From contig CAYPNM010000013.1 of assembly GCA_964412105.1 (NCBI GenBank), positions 1 through 64,000 of the forward strand: a stretch of 64,000 nucleotides of DNA. Reading direction: 5' to 3'. This document shows, piece by piece, positions 44,900-54,369 of this stretch. This DNA comes from JAKAGZ01 sp964412105 (GTDB lineage: Bacteria > Bacteroidota > Ignavibacteria > Ignavibacteriales > Ignavibacteriaceae). Under the pieces are notes generated by a model. It was not told where the DNA came from. It did no database searches and saw only the letters and a list, made by a program, of their open reading frames with translations. A program made the translations under genes and the position numbers. The first letter of the stretch is position 1, and every line of letters begins with the position of its first letter.

Positions 44900-47080
44900 C
44901 TAAAGAACTTTTAGTTTTGCAAACTTTAGCATCAACTGTTTGACATTATTTCCCTCAAAGTGAACTGTTGCCTTTTGCATTTCACCTACTCCCGAAACAT
45001 CAGTCACTTTGCCAAGTCCAAATTTATCATGCATTACTCTGCTGCCAGGACGCAAATTTTTATTATCCTGATTAAAGTCTTCATAATCCATTTTTTCGAA
45101 ATATTCATAATATATTTCTTTTTTGGATTTTCTTTGAGAAGATTTTCTTCCTATTCCGCCATTAACTTCGGTATATGTTTTTTCATTTAACTCATCAATA
45201 AATCTGCTGCGACTTTGATAAGCAACTTCTCCAAAACGATATCTTGAACGGGCATGCAACAGAAATACTTTTTGTTTAGCGCGGGTGACTGCTACATAAA
45301 ATAATCGTCTTTCTTCTTCAACAGTTGCATCCGAACTAAATCTGTTTGAAAGAGGGAATATATCTTCCTCACATCCTGAAACAAAGACAACAGGGAACTC
45401 CAAACCTTTTGCGCTATGAATCGTCATAAAGGTCACATTATTTTTAACTTCATCATACATATCCACACCGGTTATTAAAGAAACTTCTTCAAGATATTGC
45501 TCGAGAGTTGCATTTTTATTCGAATCTGAAAATTCGCTTAATGCCGAAAGAAGCTCATTTACATTTTCCCACCTTGCCATTGATTCAGGCGTATTTTCCT
45601 CTTTAAACATTCTCAGCACGCCTAATTCATCAACCAGCGCTCTGGTTAGCTCACCTACCGAGAGCTTATCTTTAAGCTGGATATATTTATCTAACAATAT
45701 TTTAAATGATTTAACATTTTTCTGGATTCTTTCTTTGATATCGATTACTTCAAAAACTCTTGCCATTGTATCAAATAATGTAAGGTCAAGCTTTCTTGCA
45801 AAAGCGATCATTCTCTTAATCGTTGTATTCCCGATTCCTCTTTGAGGGAAGTTCATTATTCTGAGCAAACTCTCCTCATCCCTCTGATTTGAGATTACTC
45901 TTAAATAAGCAACTATATCTTTTACTTCCTTTCTTTGGTAGAATTCAATTCCGCCGATTATTTTGTAAGGAATTTTTTCTTTTCTAAAAATATCTTCCAA
46001 CGCCCGTGATTGTGCATTAGTACGGTAAAGTATTGCAAAGTCTTTTAAAGAGAGTTTTTTCTTTGATATTTCATGTTTGATATGTTTTGCAATCTGATAT
46101 GCTTCATCTTTTTCATCGGCGCACTTAATCAGTGTCAAAAGTTCCCCATCATTATTTTCCGTCCACAAAGTTTTTTTAATTTGTCCGGCATTGTTTTTAA
46201 TTACTGAATCCGCAGCATTTAAAATTGTTTTCGTCGATCTATAATTTTGTTCGAGTTTAAACAGTTTTTGTTTAGGAAAATCTTTTTTGAAATCAAGCAT
46301 ATTACCGATATTAGCACCGCGCCAGCTGTAAATACTCTGTGCATCATCTCCAACGACACAGATTTTTTTATCTTTATTAACCAGTAGCTTCAATAATTCA
46401 TATTGAGCCTTATTTGTGTCCTGGAACTCATCGACAAGCAAATAATTAAACTTCTTCTTGTAGTGTTGAAGAATTTTTGAATTATTCTCAAAAAGATCGA
46501 TAGGTTTTAACAACAGGTCTTCAAAATCCATTGCATTATTTTCTACCAGACGCTTTTGATACTCAACATAAATATCAGCGATTTTTTCATCTATAAAAGA
46601 TTCAACATGCTTTTTCCTGAACTTATCAGGCATAATCATTTTGTTCTTCAAATAGCTAATCTTATGTTTTATTGAATTAGGAGTGATACCTTCAATATCA
46701 ATATTGAAGTTAGAAATGATATTTTGAACAAGTGAGAGAGAATCTTCCGCATCATAAATAGAAAAGTTACTTTTATAATTAAGATGCTTTGCTTCAACTC
46801 TTAAAATTCTAGCAAAAATTGAATGGAAAGTTCCCATCCAGATATGCTCAGCCTTTGCGCCTACGAGTTCTCTAATTCTGGACTTCATTTCGTTAGCCGC
46901 CTTATTTGTAAAAGTCAGGGCTAGAATTTCATCTGGTTTATACCCATCACTAATTAAATAGGCAACTTTATAGGTTAATACCCTCGTTTTGCCAGAACCA
47001 GCTCCGGCTACAATCATCGAAGGTCCTTTACTATACTCAACTGCTTTTTTTTGTGAATCATTTAAAGTTTTTAGGTTCAT
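44900..47080 (-). CDS. pcrA: ATP-dependent DNA helicase, PcrA/UvrD type
   Basis: A superfamily 1A 3'-5' helicase of 726 residues for repair and replication restart. Motifs: Q-motif LNDSQKKAVEYS, I AGAGSGKTRVL, Ia ALTFTNKAANEM, II LVDEFQDTN, III GDDAQSIYSWRGA, IV QNYRST, V TIHSAKGLEFPVVF, VI VAVTRAKQKV. A C-terminal Tudor-like segment (GSRVMHDKFGLGKVTDVSG) is the RNA-polymerase-binding tail of PcrA. It lies 49 bp upstream of the PFK gene on the same strand. Confidence 0.93.
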   Translation of the reverse strand: MNLKTLNDSQKKAVEYSKGPSMIVAGAGSGKTRVLTYKVAYLISDGYKPDEILALTFTNKAANEMKSRIRELVGAKAEHIWMGTFHSIFARILRVEAKHLNYKSNFSIYDAEDSLSLVQNIISNFNIDIEGITPNSIKHKISYLKNKMIMPDKFRKKHVESFIDEKIADIYVEYQKRLVENNAMDFEDLLLKPIDLFENNSKILQHYKKKFNYLLVDEFQDTNKAQYELLKLLVNKDKKICVVGDDAQSIYSWRGANIGNMLDFKKDFPKQKLFKLEQNYRSTKTILNAADSVIKNNAGQIKKTLWTENNDGELLTLIKCADEKDEAYQIAKHIKHEISKKKLSLKDFAILYRTNAQSRALEDIFRKEKIPYKIIGGIEFYQRKEVKDIVAYLRVISNQRDEESLLRIMNFPQRGIGNTTIKRMIAFARKLDLTLFDTMARVFEVIDIKERIQKNVKSFKILLDKYIQLKDKLSVGELTRALVDELGVLRMFKEENTPESMARWENVNELLSALSEFSDSNKNATLEQYLEEVSLITGVDMYDEVKNNVTFMTIHSAKGLEFPVVFVSGCEEDIFPLSNRFSSDATVEEERRLFYVAVTRAKQKVFLLHARSRYRFGEVAYQSRSRFIDELNEKTYTEVNGGIGRKSSQRKSKKEIYYEYFEKMDYEDFNQDNKNLRPGSRVMHDKFGLGKVTDVSGVGEMQKATVHFEGNNVKQLMLKFAKLKVL

Positions 47081-47620
47081 ATTGCTCTTTTTTGTGGTTT
47101 TTAGTTCGCAAATATATGTAATTATGACTAGAAATTAAAGGAATGAAGGAAGTAGAGAACACGAATTGTAAATAGCAGTAATTAATTAAAAGATAACTGT
47201 CATTTCCAATAAATAACGCCAAATAATATGTATAAATCTGCAAGATTTAGCTAATAATAAAATTATTATGATATCTAAAGGCATTCAATTTTGACATTTT
47301 TGAACAATATCCTAATTTTATTCGTACAGACAGTAATTACAGACCAGCCGATAACTAACAGAACATTCTGTTTTGCGCGATAACCCGGAATTTTTAGAAG
47401 GATATTTATTTTTGATTAACCTTTTTAATCGATNNNNNNNNNNNNNNNNNNNNNNNNNNNNNNNNNNNNNNNNNNNNNNNNNNNNNNNNNNNNNNNNNNN
47501 NNNNNNNNNNNNNNNNNNNNNNNNNNNNNNNNNCTTTTTTCTTGCAAGCCTGTATATTTTAATCGTATTTTAAAGTCAAATTCACTAAATGTATTTTTAA
47601 TTCGAATCAGAGGAATTTTT
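47081..47620. other. Intergenic region with scaffold gap
   Basis: 540 bp between divergent helicase and ferritin genes, of which 47434-47533 are N. AT-rich, with no gene or RNA recognised. Unlike the first gap, its two flanks do not share sequence, so bases are probably missing here. Confidence 0.7.
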
Positions 47621-48115
47621 ATGATAAAAGAAAATATTGAAAAGGCTTTGAACCAACAATTAAATCAGGAATTGTATGCATTCTATGTTTATTTATCAAT
47701 GTCAGCCTATTTTGAATCGATGAATCTAAACGGATTTGCAAATTGGATGAGGTTCCAGGCTGAAGAAGAGAAGAATCATGGATTAAAATTTTATGATTAT
47801 ATTTTGCAGGCAAATGGAAGGATTGATTTGAAACAAATAGATGCTCCAAAGAAAAGCTGGAAATCTGTTCAGGAAGTTTTTGAGGATACTTATAATCATG
47901 AAAAGAAAGTAACTGAATCGATTTATGATATTGTTGATTTATCAATTTCAGAAAGGGATCACGCTACTCACAATTTTCTGCAATGGTTCGTAAGAGAGCA
48001 AGTTGAGGAAGAGGCAACTGCTCTGAAAATACTAGAAAAAATAAAACTTATTGGTGACAACCAAGGCGCTCTATTTATTTTAGACCGGGAAATGGGTTCA
48101 CGTACCACTTCTTGA
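47621..48115 (+). CDS. ftnA: Ferritin
   Basis: A 164-residue four-helix iron store. All residues of the ferroxidase site of bacterial FtnA are in place: E17, E50, H53, E94, Q127 and E130 (NQELYAFYVY, EEEKNHG, NHEKKV, REQVEEE). It oxidises Fe(II) and stores the mineral in a 24-mer. It faces the nuo operon, whose iron-sulfur proteins create iron demand; regulation is not visible as the upstream region is broken by the gap. Confidence 0.95.
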   Translation: MIKENIEKALNQQLNQELYAFYVYLSMSAYFESMNLNGFANWMRFQAEEEKNHGLKFYDYILQANGRIDLKQIDAPKKSWKSVQEVFEDTYNHEKKVTESIYDIVDLSISERDHATHNFLQWFVREQVEEEATALKILEKIKLIGDNQGALFILDREMGSRTTS

Positions 48116-48155
48116 AGATAAAAGGCAGGGAGGCTAAAAATCGGCGCGCCAATTT

Positions 48156-49478
48156 TTATTCAGTAATATCTGCGAGAGGATTAAGGGTTTGTCTCATTGA
48201 ATGAACTTTATTAGCAACAGGAATAACAATCTCTTTGCTTACTCTTTTTTCAAAATAATCTCTAAATCTTTGAACCATGAATTTAACAGGCCAAGCTGCC
48301 GCCTCACCAAGTGCGCAAATAGTATTGCCTTCAATATTGCTTGCCACAGTAATTAAAAGATCAATATCTTTGATTGATCCTTCACCGCGAATAATTCTAT
48401 TTAGGATCTTTAACATCCAGCCAGTTCCCTCGCGACAGGGAGTGCATTGCCCGCAACTTTCGTGATAATAAAATTTTGTTATTCTTGCTAATACCTTTAC
48501 AAGATCTGTATTTTCATCCATAACTATTATGCCGCCGGTTCCAATTGAAGTACCAACCGCCTTTAGCGATTCAGCATCCATTTTAACACCTTCAATTTGA
48601 TCTCCTCTTAATGGAGGCATTGACGATCCACCAGGAATAACACACAGTATTTTCTTGTTTCCTGGAACACCACCCGCATAATTATAAATGAGATCAGTTA
48701 ACAATGTACCGGAAGGTAATTCATATATTCCAGGTTTATTTACGTGGCCACTGATTCCATAAAGGATTGTTCCAGGATGTTTTGGCTCTCCTATTTTCGA
48801 AAACCATTCCCATCCATTGTTAATTATTGCAGGCACATTTGTGAGAGTTTCCACGTTGTTAATAGTAGTAGGACAACCCCATAAACCGAATTGCGCAGGA
48901 AAGGGTGGTTTAACTCTCGGATATCCCCTTTTTCCTTCAATTGAATTCATTAAAGAAGACTCTTCTCCGCATATATATGCCCCTGCACCTTTATGAATAT
49001 AGATATCACAGAAGAAATCTGTTTTAAATTTCTTTTTCATCTTCTCGCCAATGTATCCTTCCTCATAAGCAGCGTCCAGTGCTTTCTGAAAAAGTTTTAT
49101 CCATTTATGATATTCACCTCTTATATAGACATAGGCAATTTTTGCTCCGATGGCATAGCAAGTAATTAAAATACCTTCTATCAGCTGATGAGGATTAAAT
49201 TCAAAAATTTGTCTGTCTTTAAATGAACCAGGCTCACTTTCATCTCCATTAACACAAAGATACTTCGGCTTGTCAGTAGTTTTGGGCATGAAACTCCATT
49301 TTAATCCCGCTAAAAAAGCCGCACCACCACGCCCTCTCAAACCTGACTTTTTAACCTGATCGATAATATCATCCGGAGTTTGTTTAAAAGCCTTTTTAAC
49401 AGCCTTAAAGCCTCCATTTTCAATGTAAACATCTATTTTGTGTAATTTCTTTATTTCAGGTAAAACTATTTTTTCCAT
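48156..49478 (-). CDS. nuoF: NADH-quinone oxidoreductase subunit F
   Basis: The NADH-oxidising flavoprotein of complex I, 440 residues. FMN/NADH sites GRGGAAFLAGLKWSF and GAGAYICGEESSLMNSIEG are present; the N3 4Fe-4S ligands are in SCGQCTPCREGTGW with a fourth Cys in NTICALGE. It directly abuts nuoE. It is the last nuo gene here; nuoG is absent. Confidence 0.97.
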   Translation of the reverse strand: MEKIVLPEIKKLHKIDVYIENGGFKAVKKAFKQTPDDIIDQVKKSGLRGRGGAAFLAGLKWSFMPKTTDKPKYLCVNGDESEPGSFKDRQIFEFNPHQLIEGILITCYAIGAKIAYVYIRGEYHKWIKLFQKALDAAYEEGYIGEKMKKKFKTDFFCDIYIHKGAGAYICGEESSLMNSIEGKRGYPRVKPPFPAQFGLWGCPTTINNVETLTNVPAIINNGWEWFSKIGEPKHPGTILYGISGHVNKPGIYELPSGTLLTDLIYNYAGGVPGNKKILCVIPGGSSMPPLRGDQIEGVKMDAESLKAVGTSIGTGGIIVMDENTDLVKVLARITKFYYHESCGQCTPCREGTGWMLKILNRIIRGEGSIKDIDLLITVASNIEGNTICALGEAAAWPVKFMVQRFRDYFEKRVSKEIVIPVANKVHSMRQTLNPLADITE

Positions 49479-49958
49479 TTAATTCTTCTTCAGAGATGAT
49501 ATAATTTCGAGCGCCTTTTCTTTTGTAAGATTCTCATAATAATCTTCATTTACAGCAATCATCGGAGCGGTTCCGCAGGAGCCCATACATTCTACCTCCT
49601 CGATTGAAAACATTTCATCCTTTGTTACTTCCATGTTCTCTATGCCGAGTTTTTCTTTAACTTTATCATAAATTTCATAAGCGCCACGCAACATGCACGA
49701 AACATTTGTACAAACCTGTATATGATATTTACCCATCTGTTTTTGATGATACATTGTATAGAAAGTAACAACTCCCAAAACTTCTTCAGGATGCATTTCA
49801 AGTACTCTGGCAACTTCTTCCATTACTTCGTGGCTGATCCAGCCATTCTGTTCCTGAGCTAGATAAAGTACAGACATTACAGCGGGCTTTTTTGAAGGGT
49901 ACTTGGGAAGTATCTCTTCAATTTTTTTTAGATTTTTCGAAGAAAATTTAAATTCCAT
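49479..49958 (-). CDS. nuoE: NADH-quinone oxidoreductase subunit E
   Basis: A 159-residue thioredoxin-like 2Fe-2S subunit (cluster N1a) of the NADH module. Cysteine pairs lie in VCTNVSCMLRG and ECMGSCGTAPM. It adjoins nuoF without a gap. Confidence 0.96.
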   Translation of the reverse strand: MEFKFSSKNLKKIEEILPKYPSKKPAVMSVLYLAQEQNGWISHEVMEEVARVLEMHPEEVLGVVTFYTMYHQKQMGKYHIQVCTNVSCMLRGAYEIYDKVKEKLGIENMEVTKDEMFSIEEVECMGSCGTAPMIAVNEDYYENLTKEKALEIISSLKKN

Positions 49959-49999
49959 AACAAATAGTAAAATTGATAACTTTAATAGCTAAACTTTTT

Positions 50000-51250
50000 T
50001 CACTTATCCGCTTCACCCATAATTGGATCTATGCTTCCTATAATCGCAACTACATCAGAGACCATATAACCCTTAATAAGATTCGAAAGCGACTGAAGGT
50101 TACAAAACGAGGGAGATCTTATTTTGCACTTCCATGGTTTACCTTCACCCTTGCTGACAAAATAAAATCCAAGTTCTCCTTTCGATCCTTCAATAGCATG
50201 ATAAATTTCTCCTGCAGGTGGATTAATCCCAAAATTTACAATCATAAAGTCGTGTATGAGTTCCTCCATTCTCGTATATATCTCGGTTTTTTTAGGAAGA
50301 ACCTTTTTAGGTTGATTCAAAAGTACGGGTCCACTTGGCATTTTGTCCAATACTTGCCTGATAATTTTTGCACTTTCCCTTGTTTCATCTGCACGTACAA
50401 AATAGCGCGCCAGAGCATCACCCTCTTTGTAAGTTACAACGTTAAAATCCATATCATTGTAGCACATGTAAGGTGAATTTCTTCTAAGATCAAATTCAAT
50501 ACCGCTTCCGCGCAAATTTGGCCCGGTCATTCCAAGATCTATTGCATCATCGCCAGAAATAACACCGATTCCCTCGAGCCTTTCTACGAAAATTCTGTTT
50601 GAATTAATAAGTCTTTCACATTCATCCATATTTTCTTCAAACTGATCTATAAACCACCTGGCTTTTGCCAGTGCCTCAGGCTGAGCATCGTTTGCAACTC
50701 CACCAATTCTCGTATAACTATTTGTAAATCTGGCTCCGCAAAGAATATCCCAGATATCAAGTATTTTTTCTCTTTCCCTCAAGGTCCACAAGAATACAGT
50801 TAATGCGCCAACATCCATTGCTAATGAACCAATGGCTACAAGATGAGAAGCAATTCTAGCAAATTCAGCAATCATCATTCTAATATATTGCGCCCGCGGT
50901 GGAGCTTCAATGCCTGCCAGTTTTTCCACTGCCAGCACCCAGGCAACATTGTTCATCATTGGAGAAAGATAATCCAAACGATCTGTGTGAGGAATAAATT
51001 CGTAATATGACATATTCTCGGCCATCTTCTCATAACCACGATGAAGATAGCCAAGCTCAGGAACACTGGAAACTACTGTTTCACCATCAAGTCTGAGAAG
51101 AACTCTAAGGACTCCATGAGTTGCCGGATGTTGGGGCCCCATATTCAGTATCATTTCATTTTCTAATGCATCTTCAACAGTAATGTCAGTATCGGCTAGC
51201 AGGGTCTCTAAAATTTTGGGGTTAATATCTTCTTTCGTTAACTTTTCCAT
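50000..51250 (-). CDS. nuoD: NADH-quinone oxidoreductase subunit D
   Basis: The 49-kDa quinone-site subunit, 416 residues. NMGPQHPATHGVLR and the quinone-pocket histidine segment in ELGYLHRGYEK are seen, with SIDPIMGEADK at the end (usually SIDIVMGDVDR). It lies 2 bp after nuoC. Confidence 0.96.
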   Translation of the reverse strand: MEKLTKEDINPKILETLLADTDITVEDALENEMILNMGPQHPATHGVLRVLLRLDGETVVSSVPELGYLHRGYEKMAENMSYYEFIPHTDRLDYLSPMMNNVAWVLAVEKLAGIEAPPRAQYIRMMIAEFARIASHLVAIGSLAMDVGALTVFLWTLREREKILDIWDILCGARFTNSYTRIGGVANDAQPEALAKARWFIDQFEENMDECERLINSNRIFVERLEGIGVISGDDAIDLGMTGPNLRGSGIEFDLRRNSPYMCYNDMDFNVVTYKEGDALARYFVRADETRESAKIIRQVLDKMPSGPVLLNQPKKVLPKKTEIYTRMEELIHDFMIVNFGINPPAGEIYHAIEGSKGELGFYFVSKGEGKPWKCKIRSPSFCNLQSLSNLIKGYMVSDVVAIIGSIDPIMGEADK

Positions 51251-51252
51251 AA

Positions 51253-51744
51253 TTAATTCTTCTTTGGAAGTGGTAGTGATCCCGGAATTCCTGTTAGAGG
51301 AAAATCTTTCCGAAGCGGGTGATATTCAAATTCTTCAGGCATATACATTCTGCGAAGGTCGGGATGTCCTTTAAATTTTATCCCGTACATATCGTATGCC
51401 TCCCTTTCAGCCCAGTTCGCGGATTTCCAGACTGAAGAAACTGTATCAATTGAACAATCCGACTCATCAACATCAGCCTTTAACCGCAATCTGAAATTGT
51501 GTTTTAATGAGAAAATATGATATACAACTGTAAATCTATCTGTTCTTCTGGCCCAATCAATTGCAGTTACATCTTCACATAGCTTAAACTGCAAATCGTC
51601 ATCTTCCTTTAAAAACTGACAAACTTTTATAATATTTTTTTTATCAAGCTTAACTGTCAATTCATTTCTGAAATCAGCAGTTTCAAAATTATATTTTGGG
51701 AATTTTTCTTTTAGCTTGATTACTACTTGATCTTTAAATTCCAT
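51253..51744 (-). CDS. nuoC: NADH-quinone oxidoreductase subunit C
   Basis: The 30-kDa subunit, 163 residues: AEREAYDMYGIKFKGHPDLRR near the C-terminus is the family signature, followed by HPLRKDFPLTG. Separate from nuoD, unlike the nuoCD fusion of enterobacteria. Confidence 0.96.
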   Translation of the reverse strand: MEFKDQVVIKLKEKFPKYNFETADFRNELTVKLDKKNIIKVCQFLKEDDDLQFKLCEDVTAIDWARRTDRFTVVYHIFSLKHNFRLRLKADVDESDCSIDTVSSVWKSANWAEREAYDMYGIKFKGHPDLRRMYMPEEFEYHPLRKDFPLTGIPGSLPLPKKN

Positions 51745-51750
51745 AATTCA

Positions 51751-52272
51751 TCAATTGTTTTGAAGGATCGGCAACTCCGGAAGAGGTATATCCTGAAATT
51801 CTCTTGCTTTGCTCCTCTTAATTTTATCCTGAATTTGAATTAGAGCATTCAATAGATTTTCAGGTCTTGGGGGGCACCCGGCAAGATAAATATCAACCGG
51901 CAGAAATTGATCTATCCCCTGAACTACTGAATATGACCTATACATTCCGCCTGAAGATGTACAGGCTCCCATTGCTATAACCCATTTTGGATCAGGCATT
52001 TGGTCGTAAATTTTTCTTACGACGTGTGACATCTTATAAGTTACAGTTCCGGCAACTATCATAAGGTCACATTGACGAGGGGTGAAACGCATAACCTCAG
52101 AGCCAAAACGAGCAATATCAAATTTTGGATCACCGGAAGCCATCATCTCAATGGCACAACAAGAAATTCCCATCGGCATAGGCCACACTGAATTTTTTCT
52201 TGACCAGCCAACTAATGCATCTACCGTAGTCGTTAAAAAACCATCACTCTTTAATTTTGCTTCTAATCCCAT
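51751..52272 (-). CDS. nuoB: NADH-quinone oxidoreductase subunit B
   Basis: The 173-residue subunit holding cluster N2, the last electron carrier before quinone: adjacent cysteines in SCCAIEMMA, then MGACTSSGG and LAGCPPRPE. It overlaps nuoA by 10 bp. Confidence 0.97.
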   Translation of the reverse strand: MGLEAKLKSDGFLTTTVDALVGWSRKNSVWPMPMGISCCAIEMMASGDPKFDIARFGSEVMRFTPRQCDLMIVAGTVTYKMSHVVRKIYDQMPDPKWVIAMGACTSSGGMYRSYSVVQGIDQFLPVDIYLAGCPPRPENLLNALIQIQDKIKRSKAREFQDIPLPELPILQNN

Positions 52273-52631
52273 TTAAAACCACCTTTCTTATATGCATATA
52301 GATATCCGAACTCAAGCACGATTAGGAAAACCAGCATCGAATAAAATACCGGGATTCCCTGCTCGTTAAACAATCTCTTAAATTCAACTGCCCACGGATA
52401 GACAAAAATAACTTCAAGATCGAATATGATAAAAAACATCGCTACCAGATAATATTTTACTGAGATTCTCTCCCTAGTTGTACCAACAGGCTTCATTCCA
52501 CTTTCATATGTAGAAAGTTTTTCGGAATTGGGCCTTTGTGGACCAAAAATCTCAGATGATATTATTGTTCCGATAGCAAAGATGGTGGCGAACCCTAGAA
52601 CCAAAAATACAGGTATATACTGTTCGATCAT
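52263..52631 (-). CDS. nuoA: NADH-quinone oxidoreductase subunit A
   Basis: A 122-residue membrane subunit with three helices; the loop YESGMKPVGTTRERISVKYY and the acidic helix FFIIFDLEVIFVYPWA are conserved. First gene of the nuo operon; about 230 bp to the divergent RNase gene leave room for both promoters. Confidence 0.95.
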   Translation of the reverse strand: MIEQYIPVFLVLGFATIFAIGTIISSEIFGPQRPNSEKLSTYESGMKPVGTTRERISVKYYLVAMFFIIFDLEVIFVYPWAVEFKRLFNEQGIPVFYSMLVFLIVLEFGYLYAYKKGGFKWD

Positions 52632-52861
52632 TTAGGCAAATATTTTATTTTATTATTTAAACTTATCCAAAAATTGAGATATTGTCAATTTAAACGAGCT
52701 TATGAACTCATACTCTATTGTTAAGTAAAAGGAATTTTTTGGTATCTTCAAGGGTTTAATCGGGTACTACATAATCATTCATTCTAATTATTTTAGATGC
52801 TAATTTTATTTATTTTAGCATACTAATTGACTTTAATAGAATTAAACATAATCGGAGAACT

Positions 52862-54280
52862 ATGAAACTTCAATTTATTGGCGCTGCAAGGACAGTCACC
52901 GGTTCAATGCATCACCTTATAGTAAATGGCAAACATTATTTGCTTGATTGCGGACTGTACCAGGGGAAAAGGAAAGAGGCATTTGAAATAAATAGAAACT
53001 TTAATTTTTTTGATCCCTCTAAAATTGAATGCCTAATACTTTCACACGCACATATTGATCATTGTGGGAATATTCCTAATTTGGTTAAAAAAGGATTCAG
53101 CGGTGATATTTACTGCACACCTGCTACAAAAGATCTTATAACATATATGCTCAAAGACAGCGCACACATTCAAGAAAAAGATGTTGAGTTTGTAAATAAA
53201 AGAAGGAAAAAACAAGGGAAAAATCTTTTTGAACCATTATATACCAATGAGGATGTGGAAAAAGCCCTGGAACTTGTGAAAACTGTAAAATATAGAACTG
53301 AATTTAAAATTAATGATGATATTACAATTAAATTTTTTGATGCAGGGCATATTCTTGGATCTGCAGTTACTCATTTAACGCTAAGAGAAAATCCGCCTAC
53401 CGGACAGGCAGGTTCGAAAACAATAAAACTTGGATTCTCTGGGGATCTTGGAAGACCCAACCTGCCAATATTAAAAGATCCGGAAATAATTCCGGAAGTA
53501 GATTACTGGATTTCAGAAAGCACATACGGAGGTCGGTTGCACGATAAAATAGAAGGGACTGAACAAAACCTAGCAGAGGTAATAAATAAGGCAGTCTCAA
53601 GAAAGGCCAAAATAATTGTTCCTGCTTTCAGCGTGGGCAGAACTCAGGAACTTGTATATGCATTTAATAAAATTTTCGAAAAAGGGCTTGCCAAAGAGAT
53701 CCCAATTTATGTAGATAGCCCACTTGCAGTAAATGTAACCGGTATATTCAGAAAGCACACGGAATGTTTTGACAAAGAGACTATCGATTTTATGAATAAA
53801 TACGATGATCCATTTGGATTTAACAAATTAACCTATATCAATAGCGTTGAAGAGTCAAAACGACTAAATGATTTGCCGGGACCTATGTTAATAATCTCTG
53901 CTTCAGGCATGGCAGAGGCAGGAAGAATTCTTCATCATTTAAGAAATAATATCGAAAACCCGAATAATATTATTTTAATGGTTGGCTACTGCGCAGAAAA
54001 TACTCTGGGAAGGAAGATAATGGATAGGGAAAAAACCGTTAAAATATTTGGGGAGGAATTCCATTTGAATGCCGATGTTGTTGTATTGCATTCAATGAGT
54101 GCACACGCCGACGCAGATGAACTGACTAATTATTGCAAAAAATTAAATATTATGCAAATTAAGAAAGCCTTTTTGGTTCATGGTGATTATGATCAGCAGC
54201 AATTGTTTTCACAACATCTTAAGAAAATAAATATTAAAGATGTGGAAATACCTGATCGCGGTGATTCATTTGAGATATAA
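52862..54280 (+). CDS. Metallo-beta-lactamase / beta-CASP RNA-processing exonuclease
   Basis: A 472-residue zinc nuclease of the YSH1/CPSF73-like bacterial group. Metal ligands are in SHAHIDHCG, with DAGHILGSA and FSGDLGRPNLPIL; the beta-CASP and C-terminal parts show PAFSVGRTQE, SASGMAEAGRILHHL and SAHADADEL. Likely role: RNA turnover. Residues 177-185 (NPPTGQAGS) form a GC-rich insertion between a beta strand and FSGDLG that homologs generally lack. Confidence 0.92.
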   Translation: MKLQFIGAARTVTGSMHHLIVNGKHYLLDCGLYQGKRKEAFEINRNFNFFDPSKIECLILSHAHIDHCGNIPNLVKKGFSGDIYCTPATKDLITYMLKDSAHIQEKDVEFVNKRRKKQGKNLFEPLYTNEDVEKALELVKTVKYRTEFKINDDITIKFFDAGHILGSAVTHLTLRENPPTGQAGSKTIKLGFSGDLGRPNLPILKDPEIIPEVDYWISESTYGGRLHDKIEGTEQNLAEVINKAVSRKAKIIVPAFSVGRTQELVYAFNKIFEKGLAKEIPIYVDSPLAVNVTGIFRKHTECFDKETIDFMNKYDDPFGFNKLTYINSVEESKRLNDLPGPMLIISASGMAEAGRILHHLRNNIENPNNIILMVGYCAENTLGRKIMDREKTVKIFGEEFHLNADVVVLHSMSAHADADELTNYCKKLNIMQIKKAFLVHGDYDQQQLFSQHLKKINIKDVEIPDRGDSFEI

Positions 54281-54333
54281 TAATTAATCAATTTGATTAG
54301 CATATTATACTTGTCGTATTTCATTCAAAATAA

Positions 54334-54360
54334 GTTTATTATTGTCCAATAATAATAAAC
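54334..54360 (+). promoter_or_regulatory. Hairpin directly upstream of a TTG start
   Basis: GTTTATTATT and AATAATAAAC form a perfect 10-bp stem with a 7-base loop, ending 9 bases before the TTG of the next gene. No T run, so not an ordinary terminator; it could hide or shape the translation start. Confidence 0.4.
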
Positions 54361-54369
54361 AGTAGTATA

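Noticed and set aside
47434..47533. Second N gap as a false gap like the first
   Set aside because: Its flanks share no common sequence, so it is probably a real gap.
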